A DNA stretch of 64,000 nucleotides from Brevibacillus migulae (GCF_004521915.1 NZ_SDKD01000006.1:123800-187799); one strand, 5' to 3'; positions 17,235-26,774 are shown, counted from the stretch's first letter. Made by a program: numbers and translations. Notes: generated by a model not told the origin, from the letters alone.

Positions 17235-17930
17235 ATGGCAAAAATCTATGATTCGTATGCCGATATTGTCGCTGACATTCATGACGGTGCCACCCTGCTT
17301 GTCGGCGGTTTTGGGCTGGTCGGGATTCCCGAAAACCTGATCATCGCCCTGCGGGACAAGGGCGTTTCCAACCTGACCGTGGTGTCCAACAACTGCGGTG
17401 TGGACGACTGGGGACTGGGCCTCATGCTTCGGGAAAAACAAATCAAGAAAATGATCTCCTCTTATGTGGGCGAAAACAAGGAATTTGAACGTCAATTCCT
17501 CGCGGGCGAGCTGGAGGTCGAGCTTACCCCGCAAGGCACACTGGCTGAACGCATTCGTGCGGGCGGTGCGGGCATTCCCGCTTTTTATACCCCTGCTGGC
17601 GTGGGCACTCCGATTGCCGAAGGGCGCGAGACCCGCGTGTTTGACGGGAAAGAATATCTGCTGGAAACCGGGATCGTGGGAGACTTTGCCCTGATCAAAG
17701 CATGGAAAGCCGATAAAATGGGGAACCTCATCTATCGAAAAACCGCGCGCAATTTCAATCCGATGATGGCGACCGCCGGCAAGATCACGATCGTCGAGGT
17801 CGAGGAAATCGTGGAAGTTGGCGAATTGGACCCCGATCAGATTCATACACCCAGTGTCTATGTACAGCGCTTGATTCAAGCTCCTTCCTTTGAGAAACGG
17901 ATTGAACGGCGCACTGTCCGTAACGCATAA
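17235..17930 (+). CDS. scoA: 3-oxoacid CoA-transferase subunit A
   Basis: A 231-residue A subunit of a two-subunit CoA-transferase (succinyl-CoA:3-oxoacid type). The family motif is [16 protein letters not shown] near the N-terminus, and [20 protein letters not shown] is the conserved central part. It forms a complex with the B subunit encoded 30 bases downstream. The pair moves CoA between succinyl-CoA or acetyl-CoA and acetoacetate, in ketone-body or short-chain fatty acid use. ATG 17235 follows CAGGAG by 8 bases; the GTG and ATG just upstream overlap that site. Confidence 0.93.
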   Translation: MAKIYDSYADIVADIHDGATLLVGGFGLVGIPENLIIALRDKGVSNLTVVSNNCGVDDWGLGLMLREKQIKKMISSYVGENKEFERQFLAGELEVELTPQGTLAERIRAGGAGIPAFYTPAGVGTPIAEGRETRVFDGKEYLLETGIVGDFALIKAWKADKMGNLIYRKTARNFNPMMATAGKITIVEVEEIVEVGELDPDQIHTPSVYVQRLIQAPSFEKRIERRTVRNA

Positions 17931-17960
17931 AACCTTTACCAGATAAAAAGGAGGATCACA

Positions 17961-18620
17961 ATGACGCTTACTCGTGAACAAGTTGCCATGCGTGCCGCCC
18001 AGGAAATTGAGGACGGCTACTATGTGAATTTGGGAATCGGCATGCCGACGCTCGTAGCCAACTACATTCCTCCGGGCAAGACCGTTGTGCTGCAATCGGA
18101 AAACGGCTTGCTGGGTATCGGTCCCTATCCGACAGAGGACCAAATCGATCCCGACCTGATTAACGCGGGAAAAGAGACCGTGACGGCCATTCCGGGTGCC
18201 GCTTACTTTTCCAGCGCAGAATCCTTCGCCATGATTCGCGGCGGCCATATCGACCTGGCTATTCTCGGCGCGATGGAGGTATCCGCCTCAGGCGATCTCG
18301 CCAACTGGATGATCCCCGGGAAAATGGTCAAAGGGATGGGCGGCGCGATGGATTTGGTCCATGGCGCCAAGAAAATCGTGGTGATCATGGAGCATGTCAA
18401 CAAGCATGGCGAGCCGAAAATCCTGGACCAATGCTCACTCCCGCTGACGGGGAAACAGGTCGTCCACCGCATCATTACCGATCGTGCTGTGCTGGATGTG
18501 ACCGCTGAAGGGCTTACCCTAGTTGAGGTGGCAGAAGGATATACACCCGAAGAGATCCAAGCTTGCACCCAGCCCAAGCTGCAAGTCTCTCCACAGTTGA
18601 AAACCATCACGTTCGCCTAA
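17961..18620 (+). CDS. scoB: 3-oxoacid CoA-transferase subunit B
   Basis: A 219-residue B subunit. It carries the catalytic glutamate in [12 protein letters not shown] near residue 50 and the glycine motif [15 protein letters not shown]. The length is usual. The start follows AAGGAGG. Its stop TAA shares one base with the start of the esterase gene (TAATG), so translation of the third gene is probably coupled. The operon order is scoA-scoB-esterase. Confidence 0.95.
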   Translation: MTLTREQVAMRAAQEIEDGYYVNLGIGMPTLVANYIPPGKTVVLQSENGLLGIGPYPTEDQIDPDLINAGKETVTAIPGAAYFSSAESFAMIRGGHIDLAILGAMEVSASGDLANWMIPGKMVKGMGGAMDLVHGAKKIVVIMEHVNKHGEPKILDQCSLPLTGKQVVHRIITDRAVLDVTAEGLTLVEVAEGYTPEEIQACTQPKLQVSPQLKTITFA

Positions 18621-19303
18621 TGTCGCAAATCGGCATTTTGATCTTGCACGGCTTTGCGGGTGAAGTGCGCGAGGTGCTGCCGCTCGCCCGTGCGCTGCAG
18701 GAAGAGGGCTACATCATCGAGTGCCCGACGCTGGAAGGACACGGACTGGGGCGTCAGGCGCTGGGAAAAAGCACCCGCCACGATTGGCTGTTCTCCGCTG
18801 AGGAAGGCTATAAACGGCTTACGATGCGGGCAGAACGCATCGTCGTCATCGGGTTTTCCATGGGTGGCCTTTTGGCGCTGCATCTCGCCGCCAAGTATCC
18901 GGTAGAGTATCTGTTCACGTTAAATACGCCGTACTATTACTGGGATATCCGGCAAGCGGTCCGTAAGCTTACCACTGATTTCCGCACCCATTTTCCGCGT
19001 TACATCAGCGGCGCTACCCGGATTCCCATGAGCAGCATGCTGCAATTTCGCCGCCTGCTCCAGGAAACGAAGCAGCTGATGCCGCAGGTCACCTGTCCTT
19101 ATGCCATTTTGCAGGGCGAACAGGATGATACCGTGCAGGCGATCAGCGCTGAGCATCTGCGTCAGCAGGTTGGAAGCCAGCACATCTCAGTGGACTATTT
19201 TCCTCGCTCCGATCATCTGCTGCTGCTTGGACCAGAGGCAGAGGAAGCGATCGGCCTGGTGATTCGAAAAGTGAAAGAGGTTGAGCAAGAGCTAGAATCC
19301 TAA
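18620..19303 (+). CDS. Carboxylesterase/thioesterase-like alpha/beta hydrolase
   Basis: A 227-residue serine hydrolase resembling Est30/YvaK carboxylesterases and monoacylglycerol lipases. ILILHGFAG is the oxyanion loop, GFSMGG the nucleophile elbow, QGEQDDTV the acid and RSDHLLLL the histidine. ATG overlaps the scoB stop (TAATG) and has no ribosome site of its own, which supports coupling and rules out a start inside scoB. Its place behind scoAB suggests release of short acyl esters or thioesters that feed the CoA-transferase; this is inference. Confidence 0.9.
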   Translation: MSQIGILILHGFAGEVREVLPLARALQEEGYIIECPTLEGHGLGRQALGKSTRHDWLFSAEEGYKRLTMRAERIVVIGFSMGGLLALHLAAKYPVEYLFTLNTPYYYWDIRQAVRKLTTDFRTHFPRYISGATRIPMSSMLQFRRLLQETKQLMPQVTCPYAILQGEQDDTVQAISAEHLRQQVGSQHISVDYFPRSDHLLLLGPEAEEAIGLVIRKVKEVEQELES

Positions 19304-19320
19304 GAAAATACCGCCATACC

Positions 19321-19359
19321 AAGCGAAAAACCCATCCTCACATGGATGGGTTTTTGCTT
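19321..19359. terminator. Bidirectional terminator between esterase and purU
   Basis: AAAAACCCATCC pairs with GGATGGGTTTTT, with T runs both ways. It serves the two convergent genes. Confidence 0.85.
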
Positions 19360-19378
19360 ACGCCACTTTGCGTTTCGC

Positions 19379-20284
19379 TTAACCTGGAAACACGATCGTC
19401 TTGTTGCCATGCACCAGCACGCGATCCTCCAGATGCCACGCGACTGCACGCGCCAGCACGGTCCGCTCCACCTGACGACCGATCTGCTTCAGCGACTCCA
19501 CATCGTTGCCGTGGGACACGCGCTGCACATCCTGCTCGATGATCGGCCCTGCGTCCAGCTCCTCCGTGACATAGTGGGCTGTCGCGCCAATGAGCTTAAC
19601 GCCTCTGCGGAACGCTTGCTCATACGGCTTGGCCCCGACAAATGCCGGCAAAAAGGAATGGTGGATATTGATCACGCGGCTCGGGAACATCTCCAAAAAT
19701 TTGGGGGAGAGAATTTGCATATACCGGGCAAGGACAATCAGATCCACTCCTTGCGAGAGCAGCTCCATTTGCTTCGCCTCTGCCTCAGCCTTTGTCTCTT
19801 TGGTGACCGGGATATGGTAGAAAGGGATGCCAAACGATTCGACCGTTTCCCGGGAGTCCGGATGGTTGCTGATGACCATCGCGATATCCGCATGCAGCGC
19901 TCCCGATTTCCATTGCCACAGCAGCTCCAGCAGGGCATGGTCCTCCTTTGAGGTAAAGATCGCCATGCGTTTGCGTTTCATCCCTTCCAAGAGCGCCCAG
20001 CTCATCTCAAAAGGCTTGCCGACTTTCTCAGCAAACTGCTGCTTGATCTCCTCATACCGTGCCTCCAAACCCGGCAAGTCGAACTCGACACGCATGAAGA
20101 ACGAGCCTGTTTCCGGATCTGTCGTATATTGATCAGACTGGGAAATGTTCGCCCCCTGCTCAAACAGGAAACGCGACACAGCCGCCACGATCCCTGGTCT
20201 GTCCGGGCAATCGATCAGCAAACGCCCGCGGTCTTTATTTTTTTCGCGGTAACGCTGCCACTCCCGATCCGATAATTGATGCAT
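19379..20284 (-). CDS. purU: Formyltetrahydrofolate deformylase
   Basis: A 301-residue PurU. The N-terminal ACT domain ([20 protein letters not shown], residues 22-90) senses an effector. The C-terminal formyltransferase-like domain has the catalytic residues in [18 protein letters not shown] (His) and EELDAGPII (Asp). It hydrolyses 10-formyl-THF to formate and THF, balancing one-carbon pools and feeding PurT-type purine synthesis. Length and motifs are normal. The start follows AAGGAG. It is monocistronic. Confidence 0.96.
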   Translation of the reverse strand: MHQLSDREWQRYREKNKDRGRLLIDCPDRPGIVAAVSRFLFEQGANISQSDQYTTDPETGSFFMRVEFDLPGLEARYEEIKQQFAEKVGKPFEMSWALLEGMKRKRMAIFTSKEDHALLELLWQWKSGALHADIAMVISNHPDSRETVESFGIPFYHIPVTKETKAEAEAKQMELLSQGVDLIVLARYMQILSPKFLEMFPSRVINIHHSFLPAFVGAKPYEQAFRRGVKLIGATAHYVTEELDAGPIIEQDVQRVSHGNDVESLKQIGRQVERTVLARAVAWHLEDRVLVHGNKTIVFPG

Positions 20285-20384
20285 GTGAATCCACTCCTTG
20301 TCTTTCCTGTGAAAGTTTTCTCATCAGTATAGCACGAACGATATGGTAAAAAGTTTTTTTCTGAAAGACTGCTCGCCGGCTTCC

Positions 20385-21062
20385 TCAGCGATTGGCAATG
20401 CCATTCAGCAAGATGTCAACCGCGAGCTCGATCTGCTCTTCCTCCGAGCGTTCCCGATATTGCTCCGGATCCACCACATATTTGAAATAGACCATGCCAA
20501 ACATCATCGAAATGAAGGTGCGGACGATCACATCCGGGGGCAACGGCCGCAGCTCGCCGCTCTCGATGCGTGCGGTAATAAACTGCGTAGCAAGGCCCCG
20601 CGCCTCTTTGACCACCGATTGCAGCAGCGCCTCCCGCAGCTCTTCATGGAAAAACGCTTCCTGAATGATGATCTGGAAATGCTTCAGATTGGCATCGATC
20701 AGCTCCAGCCGATTTTTCACCAGCTGGGCAATCACCTGCGCTACCGATTTCTTTTCCTGCTCGCTGAAGATCTTCCGCACATCCTGAATGATAAAAGGGG
20801 TCGCGAATTTGACCAGCAATGGGGCGACTACCGCGATCAGGATATCTTTTTTCGATTTGTAATGGCGAAAAATCGTGCCTTCCGCGACACCCGCTTCCTT
20901 GGCGATCTCTGCCGTCGAGCTGGCATGGAATCCCTTTGTCGCAAACAGCTTCACAGACGCGGCCAGGATTTGCTTTTGCTTTTCCGTCATCTCTGTTTCG
21001 TCTTTGATTTCATCCACGAATTTTTGCAAGCTATCTTCAAAGCTGAATTGACTCAAGGCCAA
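20385..21062 (-). CDS. TetR-family repressor of the adjacent efflux operon
   Basis: About 225 residues. The helix-turn-helix lies at residues 30-75 (ILAASVKLFATKGFHASSTA, then IAKEAGVAEGTIFRHYKSKK), with a ligand-binding C-terminal domain. The start is most likely TTG 21062, 6 bases after AAGGAG; other in-frame TTG codons sit at 21068 and 21056. It is the last gene of the HlyD-ATPase-permease operon (20-base gap), so it probably controls itself and the exporter. Two identical palindromes at 24203-24216 and 24262-24275 in front of the operon are its likely operators. Confidence 0.9.
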   Translation of the reverse strand: MALSQFSFEDSLQKFVDEIKDETEMTEKQKQILAASVKLFATKGFHASSTAEIAKEAGVAEGTIFRHYKSKKDILIAVVAPLLVKFATPFIIQDVRKIFSEQEKKSVAQVIAQLVKNRLELIDANLKHFQIIIQEAFFHEELREALLQSVVKEARGLATQFITARIESGELRPLPPDVIVRTFISMMFGMVYFKYVVDPEQYRERSEEEQIELAVDILLNGIANR

Positions 21063-21081
21063 GGTCAACTCCTTCCACGTT

Positions 21082-22221
21082 CTACTCCATCTTTTTCCGA
21101 AAGCGCAGGATCGCGACGGTCAGGATCAGGCTGAAAAACACGACCATGCCCGTGATATCCTGCCAGAGCGCGGTCGCATCGACTCCCTTTAAAAAGATCC
21201 CGCGCAGGATTTCCAAAAAATACGTCAACGGGACAAGCCCGCCAATCCATTGTATCACGACAGGCATCGTATCGCGCGGAAACATGAAGCCGGAGAGGAG
21301 CACACTCGGCAGGATAAAGGCAAAGGCCAGCTGCATCGCTTGCAGCTGTGTCTTGGCAATGGTCGAAAAAAAGATGCCCAGCGTGAGCGTGGAAATCAAA
21401 AACAGGATCGAAAGCGTGAGCAGCAGGAGGAAGCTCCCTTTTAAGGGCACCCCGAACCAAAAGATCCCCAGCGTCAGGACAATCGTGAACGAAATAAAGC
21501 CGATAAATACGTACGGCGTGATTTTCCCCAGCATCAATTCAAGCGGGCGAATCGGCGTCACGATCAATTGTTCCATCGTTCCCCGCTCCTTTTCCCGCAC
21601 CAGCGAAAAGGCGGTCAGGATCATCGTCACGTTTTGCATAATCAATCCGATCAGCCCGGGAATATTGAATACGATGCTCTCCATGTTCGGGTTGAACAGG
21701 ACGCGGGATTGCAGCTCAATCGGCTGCTCGAGCTTCCCCATCCCCTCCTTTTCCATCCGCGTTTCCTGCATCCGGATGGCTTTGTTTTGCAACGTCAGCA
21801 TGGCATTGGCAGAAGCGGTCCGGGCGATGTTCGGATCGGAGCCGTTGATGAACAGCTGGACGTCGGCCTGCTCATGGTTATCCAGCCGATGGGCATAGTC
21901 GGGAGGGATGATGATCGCCGCATCCACGGTGCCGTTGTCGATCATGGCCTCCAGCTCATGATAGCTTTCGGCATAGACCGCCGCATCAAAATATTCGGTA
22001 TGCACAAAGCTGCTGATCAACTCACGGCTTTGCTGGCTTTTGCTCTGATCCCACACCGCTGTCCGGATGTGATCCACGTCCGTGTTCACCGCATACCCGA
22101 ATAAAAACAGCAGCATGATCGGCATGATCAAAGCAATGCCCAGGCTCGGTCTGTCCCGTTTGATCTGGATGATTTCCTTACGCACGATGGACAGATAGCG
22201 CGACAGGCTGAACCGTTTCAT
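21082..22221 (-). CDS. ABC-2 type transporter permease
   Basis: A 379-residue membrane protein. One N-terminal helix (LGIALIMPIMLLFLFGYAVN) is followed by a large external loop (about 50-175) and five C-terminal helices, the YhhJ/YbhR/CcmB-like ABC-2 layout. The motif REKERGTMEQLIVTPIRPLE lies in the cytoplasmic coupling loop. It overlaps the ATPase gene by 4 bases. With the ATPase and the HlyD protein it forms a YbhGFSR-like exporter for drugs or toxic solutes. Confidence 0.93.
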   Translation of the reverse strand: MKRFSLSRYLSIVRKEIIQIKRDRPSLGIALIMPIMLLFLFGYAVNTDVDHIRTAVWDQSKSQQSRELISSFVHTEYFDAAVYAESYHELEAMIDNGTVDAAIIIPPDYAHRLDNHEQADVQLFINGSDPNIARTASANAMLTLQNKAIRMQETRMEKEGMGKLEQPIELQSRVLFNPNMESIVFNIPGLIGLIMQNVTMILTAFSLVREKERGTMEQLIVTPIRPLELMLGKITPYVFIGFISFTIVLTLGIFWFGVPLKGSFLLLLTLSILFLISTLTLGIFFSTIAKTQLQAMQLAFAFILPSVLLSGFMFPRDTMPVVIQWIGGLVPLTYFLEILRGIFLKGVDATALWQDITGMVVFFSLILTVAILRFRKKME

Positions 22222-22991
22222 TGCGCCGCCCCCTTTGTGCCCGGCTGGATTGCTGCCAGACGCTGTTCCTCCTGCTGCACGAGCGTGACGAACACATCCT
22301 CCAGATTTTGGACCTCCAGCTGACGGATCAGGTCCTGCGGTGTCCCTTGGGCAAGCAGATTGCCAAAGAAAATGAATCCGATCCAGTCGCAGGTCTGCGC
22401 TTCGTCCATATAGTGAGTGGTGACCAATATGGTAATACCCTTTTTGGCGAGATCGTGGATCACATCCCAGAAAATGCGGCGCGACACGGGGTCAACTCCT
22501 GCCGTCGGCTCATCCAGGATCAACAGCTCCGGCTCATGCAGCAGCGCACAGGAAAGCGCCAGACGCTGCTTCCAGCCACCGGACAGCGAACCGGCCAGCT
22601 GCGTTTCCCGCCCGGTCAAACCGGCCATTGCGATCAGCTCTTCCTTTCGCTTTTTGCGATGCGGCCCATCGATGCCATAAATGCCCGCGTAGAAATCCAG
22701 GTTCTCTTCTACGGTCAAATCCTCGTACAGGCTGAATTTTTGCGACATGTAGCCGATCCGCTGCTTGATCTCCTCGCTTTGCGTCATCACATCAAAACCG
22801 AGCACGGTTCCTGTTCCCGAGGTAGGAACCAGCAGCCCGCACAGCATCCGGATCGTGGTCGATTTTCCCGAGCCATTTGGACCCAGGAAGCCATAGATCG
22901 AGCCCTTCGGAATCTCGATGGAAAGATTGTTGACCGCTACGCGCGGACCAAAGCGTTTCGTCAAATTTTCACACTGGATGGCCATGCTCAT
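22218..22991 (-). CDS. ABC transporter ATP-binding protein of the ABC-2 exporter
   Basis: A 257-residue ATPase with a complete nucleotide-binding domain: Walker A GPNGSGKST, Q-loop YMSQKFSLYEDLTVEEN, signature LSGGWKQRLALSCALLHEP, Walker B LLILDEPTAGVD and switch His in VTTHYMDEA. The signature LSGGW instead of LSGGQ is typical of this exporter subgroup. It overlaps both neighbours (4 bases each side by the open frames), showing a tight operon with the permease and HlyD protein. Confidence 0.95.
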   Translation of the reverse strand: MSMAIQCENLTKRFGPRVAVNNLSIEIPKGSIYGFLGPNGSGKSTTIRMLCGLLVPTSGTGTVLGFDVMTQSEEIKQRIGYMSQKFSLYEDLTVEENLDFYAGIYGIDGPHRKKRKEELIAMAGLTGRETQLAGSLSGGWKQRLALSCALLHEPELLILDEPTAGVDPVSRRIFWDVIHDLAKKGITILVTTHYMDEAQTCDWIGFIFFGNLLAQGTPQDLIRQLEVQNLEDVFVTLVQQEEQRLAAIQPGTKGAAQ

Positions 22992-24178
22992 GGTGAGTCC
23001 ACCCCTTCTGGCAGCCGCACATCCGCGGGCATGCCCGGTTTCAGCTTATCCAAACCTGTCTGGATTTCGATCGTGACGGCAAAAACCAGCTTGGTCCGTT
23101 CGTCTTTGGTCTGCACATTTTTCGGCGTGAACTCCGCCTGATCCGCGATAGCGGTGATGATCCCCTTGAACGTCTCATCGGGATACGCATCCACTTGGAT
23201 TCCGACCTCTTGCCCGGTTCGGACTTGCGCCAGATCAGCCTCTGGAATATACACCTTCACTTTCAGTTGATCCTTTTTCATCATCGTAAACAGCACTGCA
23301 CCGGTTTTGGCCACTTCCCCCTCCGTGACATTTTTCCGTAAAAGGATGCCCGCTTCCGGTGCCTTGACCGTAGTTTTCTCCAGCTGCAGCTTTGCCTGCT
23401 CGAGCTTGGCTCTCGCCTGCTTTTCCGCGGCAATCAGCTGCCTGATCGCGTAATCCGTGCTTCCTTCCTGCAAAAGATCCAGCTCAGCCGCAGCGCTTTC
23501 CCACTGCGCTTTCGCTGTACCTGTCTGGGCACGCGCCGCCTCCAGATCTTCTTGGGCTGCCGCGTACTGCGAACGAGCCGCCGCTGCTTGGGCCGTCAGC
23601 TGGTTGACCTGCGTCTGCGCAACATTCACAGCCTCCTGTTGGCTATCATGATCGCGCTTGGAGATCGCCCCGTTGCGGAAAAGATCAGCCGACTCGCTCA
23701 AGCGCTCCAGTTGAAAAGCCAGCGTTTTTTTCGCTCCGGCCAGCTGCGACTCGACCTGATCCAGCTGGTCACGGGCTCGCTGGAGATTGGCCTGCGCCTG
23801 CTTGCTCCGCGCTTCCGACAATTGGATATTGGCATTGGCCTGCTGCACGGAAGCGATTCCTTTCTTCACCGTTTGATTCCGTGTCCCTGCCTTGGCCTCC
23901 TCCAATTTGGCGGTTGCTTGCGCGAGAACGGCCTCCGCTTCCTCTACCGCGATCTGATAGGAGCGTTTGTCGATTTCGGCGATGACCTGCTGCTGCGATA
24001 AAGCAGTCCCCTCCTCCGCTTTTACCGCTTCCACACTGCCCCCTACCTCAGCGACGATAGGCACATCTTCCCCTTCGATCGTACCTGAAATGACGGCTTC
24101 GGAGCTTTGCCACGCGCACGCGGCCAGAAGCATGGGAAGCACGAGGATGAATGTGTTGGTCAAAAAACGTTTGCTCAT
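22988..24178 (-). CDS. HlyD/YbhG-family adaptor lipoprotein
   Basis: A 396-residue adaptor anchored by a lipoprotein signal (lipobox LAAC). A first lipoyl half is followed by a long coiled-coil hairpin (about 75-260) with many Ala/Gln/Glu, then the second half (TVKAPEAGILLRKNVTEGEV) and a beta-barrel. It is the first gene of the adaptor-ATPase-permease-TetR operon. ATG 24178 lies 7 bases after AAGGGGA; an in-frame ATG at 24217 would start inside the operator palindrome and lacks a ribosome site. Confidence 0.92.
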   Translation of the reverse strand: MSKRFLTNTFILVLPMLLAACAWQSSEAVISGTIEGEDVPIVAEVGGSVEAVKAEEGTALSQQQVIAEIDKRSYQIAVEEAEAVLAQATAKLEEAKAGTRNQTVKKGIASVQQANANIQLSEARSKQAQANLQRARDQLDQVESQLAGAKKTLAFQLERLSESADLFRNGAISKRDHDSQQEAVNVAQTQVNQLTAQAAAARSQYAAAQEDLEAARAQTGTAKAQWESAAAELDLLQEGSTDYAIRQLIAAEKQARAKLEQAKLQLEKTTVKAPEAGILLRKNVTEGEVAKTGAVLFTMMKKDQLKVKVYIPEADLAQVRTGQEVGIQVDAYPDETFKGIITAIADQAEFTPKNVQTKDERTKLVFAVTIEIQTGLDKLKPGMPADVRLPEGVDSP

Positions 24179-24202
24179 AGAAGGTTCCCCTTTCATCGAA
24201 AG

Positions 24203-24216
24203 TGAGTAATCACTCA
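24203..24216. promoter_or_regulatory. TetR operator palindrome 1
   Basis: TGAGTAATCACTCA is an inverted repeat (TGAGT-AATC-ACTCA) 25 bases before the start of the adaptor gene. A second copy lies 59 bases further upstream. Confidence 0.65.
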
Positions 24217-24261
24217 TTTTTAAGGGTAAAAAAATATCTTCAACGCTTTGTTTTTCAAAAG

Positions 24262-24275
24262 TGAGTAATCACTCG
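24262..24275. promoter_or_regulatory. TetR operator palindrome 2
   Basis: TGAGTAATCACTCG repeats 13 of 14 bases of the first palindrome, with the flanking AAAGTG/AAGTG also kept. Promoter-like TTGAAA/TATTTT elements lie between the two copies on the minus strand, so a bound repressor would bracket the promoter. Confidence 0.65.
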
Positions 24276-24312
24276 CTAATCAAGTTCATTATAGAATGCT
24301 CCTTCTCTTATT

Positions 24313-24364
24313 GTAAAGACCCGCAACGGTCCTTTTTTCAATCCGGACTTCGTACGGGTCTTTT
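24313..24364. terminator. Terminator after the diguanylate cyclase gene
   Basis: AAAGACCCG pairs with CGGGTCTTT around a 32-base loop that itself contains GTCC/GGAC. A T run follows on the plus strand and a shorter one on the minus strand. It starts 3 bases after the cyclase stop. Confidence 0.55.
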
Positions 24365-24366
24365 TC

Positions 24367-25140
24367 CTACTTTTCTTTTTCCTGCCACACGACCACTTTA
24401 TTTTTGCCGGAATGCTTCGCCTCGTAGAGGGCTGCATCTGCACCAGCAAACAGCTCCTCTTTGCTTAGCCCTTGTCGTCGATAGGCGCATAAACCAATAC
24501 TGACGGTGACGATATTGTCGTTCATGGCTGCGTGGCTTTGCGCGGCGATCATTTTCCTGAATAGCTCCACTTGCTCGAATGCTTCGTCCGGCGTACTGCG
24601 CTTGAGTATGAGCACGAATTCTTCTCCCCCATAACGTGCAGGGAAATCGTCAACCCGCTGTAGACTTTGGAGTGTTGTCGCCACCCAATTTAATACCTGA
24701 TCGCCTATTTGATGGTAATAGGTATCATTCACTTGCTTGAAATTATCAATATCCATCACAGCCAGAAAGAGCTGATCCTTTTCATGCTTCCATTTCCGCA
24801 GTTCCTCATCCAAACGTTCTTGAAAGGAACGTTGGTTGTACAGCCCGGTTAAGCCGTCTCGCTTGGCCAGGCCCTCCATTTCCTGATTTTGGAGCAGCAA
24901 TGACTGCTGTGCCTCCAACGTTTGCGCCAGTTGATCCCACATTTCTTTACCATGGCTTAAAACCGTGTACAAGATGAATCCGCCGATAATCAAGATGGTA
25001 GAGACCACGATCATTTCGAATGGATCCTGATATGCGCGTACAGATTCGAAAAAGAAGGAGATCGTGAATAGAAGGACTACGGCTAGCACGACGGAAAAAT
25101 ATAGTTTTCGCTTATTGAAATAGATTGCTGTAACGAGCAC
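24367..25140 (-). CDS. Diguanylate cyclase (GGDEF) with two membrane helices
   Basis: A 257-residue protein. Two membrane segments (SVVLAVVLLFTISFFF and MIVVSTILIIGGFILYTVLS) are followed by a coiled coil and a GGDEF domain (about 95-250). The active site is RYGGEEF with the first metal site in AVMDIDNFKQVND. An RxxD inhibitory site (RVDD) lies five residues before GGEEF, so product inhibition is expected. GTG 25140 is the only good start after the preceding gene's stop, yet its ribosome site is weak. The membrane part is short for this family, so an N-terminal truncation is possible. Confidence 0.85.
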   Translation of the reverse strand: MLVTAIYFNKRKLYFSVVLAVVLLFTISFFFESVRAYQDPFEMIVVSTILIIGGFILYTVLSHGKEMWDQLAQTLEAQQSLLLQNQEMEGLAKRDGLTGLYNQRSFQERLDEELRKWKHEKDQLFLAVMDIDNFKQVNDTYYHQIGDQVLNWVATTLQSLQRVDDFPARYGGEEFVLILKRSTPDEAFEQVELFRKMIAAQSHAAMNDNIVTVSIGLCAYRRQGLSKEELFAGADAALYEAKHSGKNKVVVWQEKEK

Positions 25141-25147
25141 CGGCGTC

Positions 25148-26077
25148 TTAAAACCTGCCAGACTTGATTAACTCCTCCAGCAGCTGTTGGGTTCGCAACC
25201 CTTCTTTTCCGTCTACTGCGGGCTGGCTATCTCCGAGAATCGATTGAATAAAATGATCGACCGCATCGATGAAGCCACGGCGTTTGAGAATCGTATCCCA
25301 AGATCCAGGTCGATGCACGGTCGTCTGTCCATCCAGCTCTACCTCCATCTGTTCCAGATCAATAACACGGATTACGCGGTTGTGGCACACCCATTCCACA
25401 CTTTCGCGTCCCGTCCCCGCGGAGCGATGCATGCCGGTTTCCAAATGGAGATTTTTCTCTGACAAATAAGCGTGCTTGGTATGTAGCAGCTCGGTCTTTT
25501 CCCCCGTAGCAATATGACCGCCGACGAGTTTGACTTCTCCACCGCCTATCCAGCGCGCGAGGTCAACCAGATGAATGTAATCATCCAGGAGAGTGAGGGC
25601 AAAGTGATCGGGGAGAATGCCATTCATGCGATGCTTTTCGATGCGCACCCATGCCGCCGCATCGCCCGCGAGCTCCCGGGCTTTTTGGTAAAACGGAGCG
25701 AATCGGCGGTTAAATCCGACCATCAGCTTTCTGCCAGTCTTTTCGCTTAGCTCCACCAAACGCTCTGCTTCCTCTACTGTTGCCGCCAACGGTTTGTCTA
25801 CGTAGACATCAATGCCTTCCTTCAGCAAGAAGGAAACGACTTCATAGTGAGTCGGCGTTGAGGTATGGACAAAGGCTGCGTCGATCTCACCAGCGAGGGC
25901 GGCCAGACTGTCATAGGAAGTGATCCGATTGGCCTGACATATCGCCTCGCGCTTGCTGCGTGTCGGCGAATAAGCGCCGATGAGCGTCCATGCTTTTTCA
26001 TTCGTCAAAATGGGCAAGTACACTTTCTGGGCAATTCCCCCTAGACCGACGATACCCACCTTTATTTTTCGTTCCAT
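25148..26077 (-). CDS. Gfo/Idh/MocA-family oxidoreductase
   Basis: A 309-residue NAD(P)-dependent dehydrogenase. The N-terminal Rossmann fold has VGIVGLGGIAQKVYLPIL, and YVDKPLAATVEEAERLVELS is the conserved EKP-like region (here DKP). The C-terminal alpha/beta domain includes DDYIHLVDLARW with the usual His. Such enzymes oxidise or reduce sugars, inositols or sugar nucleotides; the substrate is not clear and no sugar cluster surrounds it. ATG overlaps a GGGAGGGG-rich ribosome site. The diguanylate cyclase begins 7 bases after its stop. Confidence 0.9.
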   Translation of the reverse strand: MERKIKVGIVGLGGIAQKVYLPILTNEKAWTLIGAYSPTRSKREAICQANRITSYDSLAALAGEIDAAFVHTSTPTHYEVVSFLLKEGIDVYVDKPLAATVEEAERLVELSEKTGRKLMVGFNRRFAPFYQKARELAGDAAAWVRIEKHRMNGILPDHFALTLLDDYIHLVDLARWIGGGEVKLVGGHIATGEKTELLHTKHAYLSEKNLHLETGMHRSAGTGRESVEWVCHNRVIRVIDLEQMEVELDGQTTVHRPGSWDTILKRRGFIDAVDHFIQSILGDSQPAVDGKEGLRTQQLLEELIKSGRF

Positions 26078-26244
26078 CCTTCTTCCCCTCCCGTTCCTCT
26101 GCAGTGCCTCTGATCTGTACCGATAACTTCCGCCCAGTATTTGGCATCCGCATCCCTCTTACACTTTACCATGAATCATGCGGTCGCTGAAACGCCATCT
26201 CATAGTCTGCGTCTTATGGGAAAAGGAAAAAAGGAGAAGATACG

Positions 26245-26733
26245 ATGCATGCGCTGAAAATTCTACTGATCACTGTGCTTGCTGCGCTCTTCCTGATGGG
26301 CTGCTCACAGGAAGCAGTTGATACAAATCAGGCGTTACCCAAGCAATCGCGCCATGGTGAGCTTCCAAGCCAGTTGAAAAACAAAGAGATCCATGCCGAG
26401 ATGCACATGGATCTGCCGAGCGGTTCCTCTACGTTTGATCAAGCATTGCTCACGATCAACAATGAAGGTCCCGGAACGTTGATTTTTGGAGTCGCATTTA
26501 CACTGGAGAAAAAGGAAAATGGAGTCTGGTATGAGGTCCCCTTCAAGGAGAATCTGGCTTTTGTGGAGATCGCTCTTCATCTTGCTCCGGGAGATTCCCA
26601 TCAAGACACCATTCGCAATGACATGTTTCCATACAGCCTCGCTCAAGGCGAATACAGGATCGTCAAACAGTTGTATTTAGACGGAAAGGAGATGATCCTC
26701 GCCGCTCCCTTTACGATTCCGGGTGCGCCTTAG
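26245..26733 (+). CDS. Ig-like domain lipoprotein
   Basis: A 162-residue lipoprotein with lipobox LMGC (Cys20). The mature part is a beta-rich Ig-like fold (IHAEMHMDLPSGSSTFDQAL, TLIFGVAFTLEKKENGVWYE, LAPGDSHQDTIRNDMFPY), as in the bacterial Ig-like domain family often found in Bacillus lipoproteins. The role is unknown; these domains are sometimes inhibitory or peptide-binding. The start follows AAGGAG by 8 bases. It converges with the ArsR-type gene across a hairpin. Confidence 0.8.
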   Translation: MHALKILLITVLAALFLMGCSQEAVDTNQALPKQSRHGELPSQLKNKEIHAEMHMDLPSGSSTFDQALLTINNEGPGTLIFGVAFTLEKKENGVWYEVPFKENLAFVEIALHLAPGDSHQDTIRNDMFPYSLAQGEYRIVKQLYLDGKEMILAAPFTIPGAP

Positions 26734-26774
26734 TCCTTTTTCACTTCCTCGATCCTGCTTCCAAAAGCGGCCGC

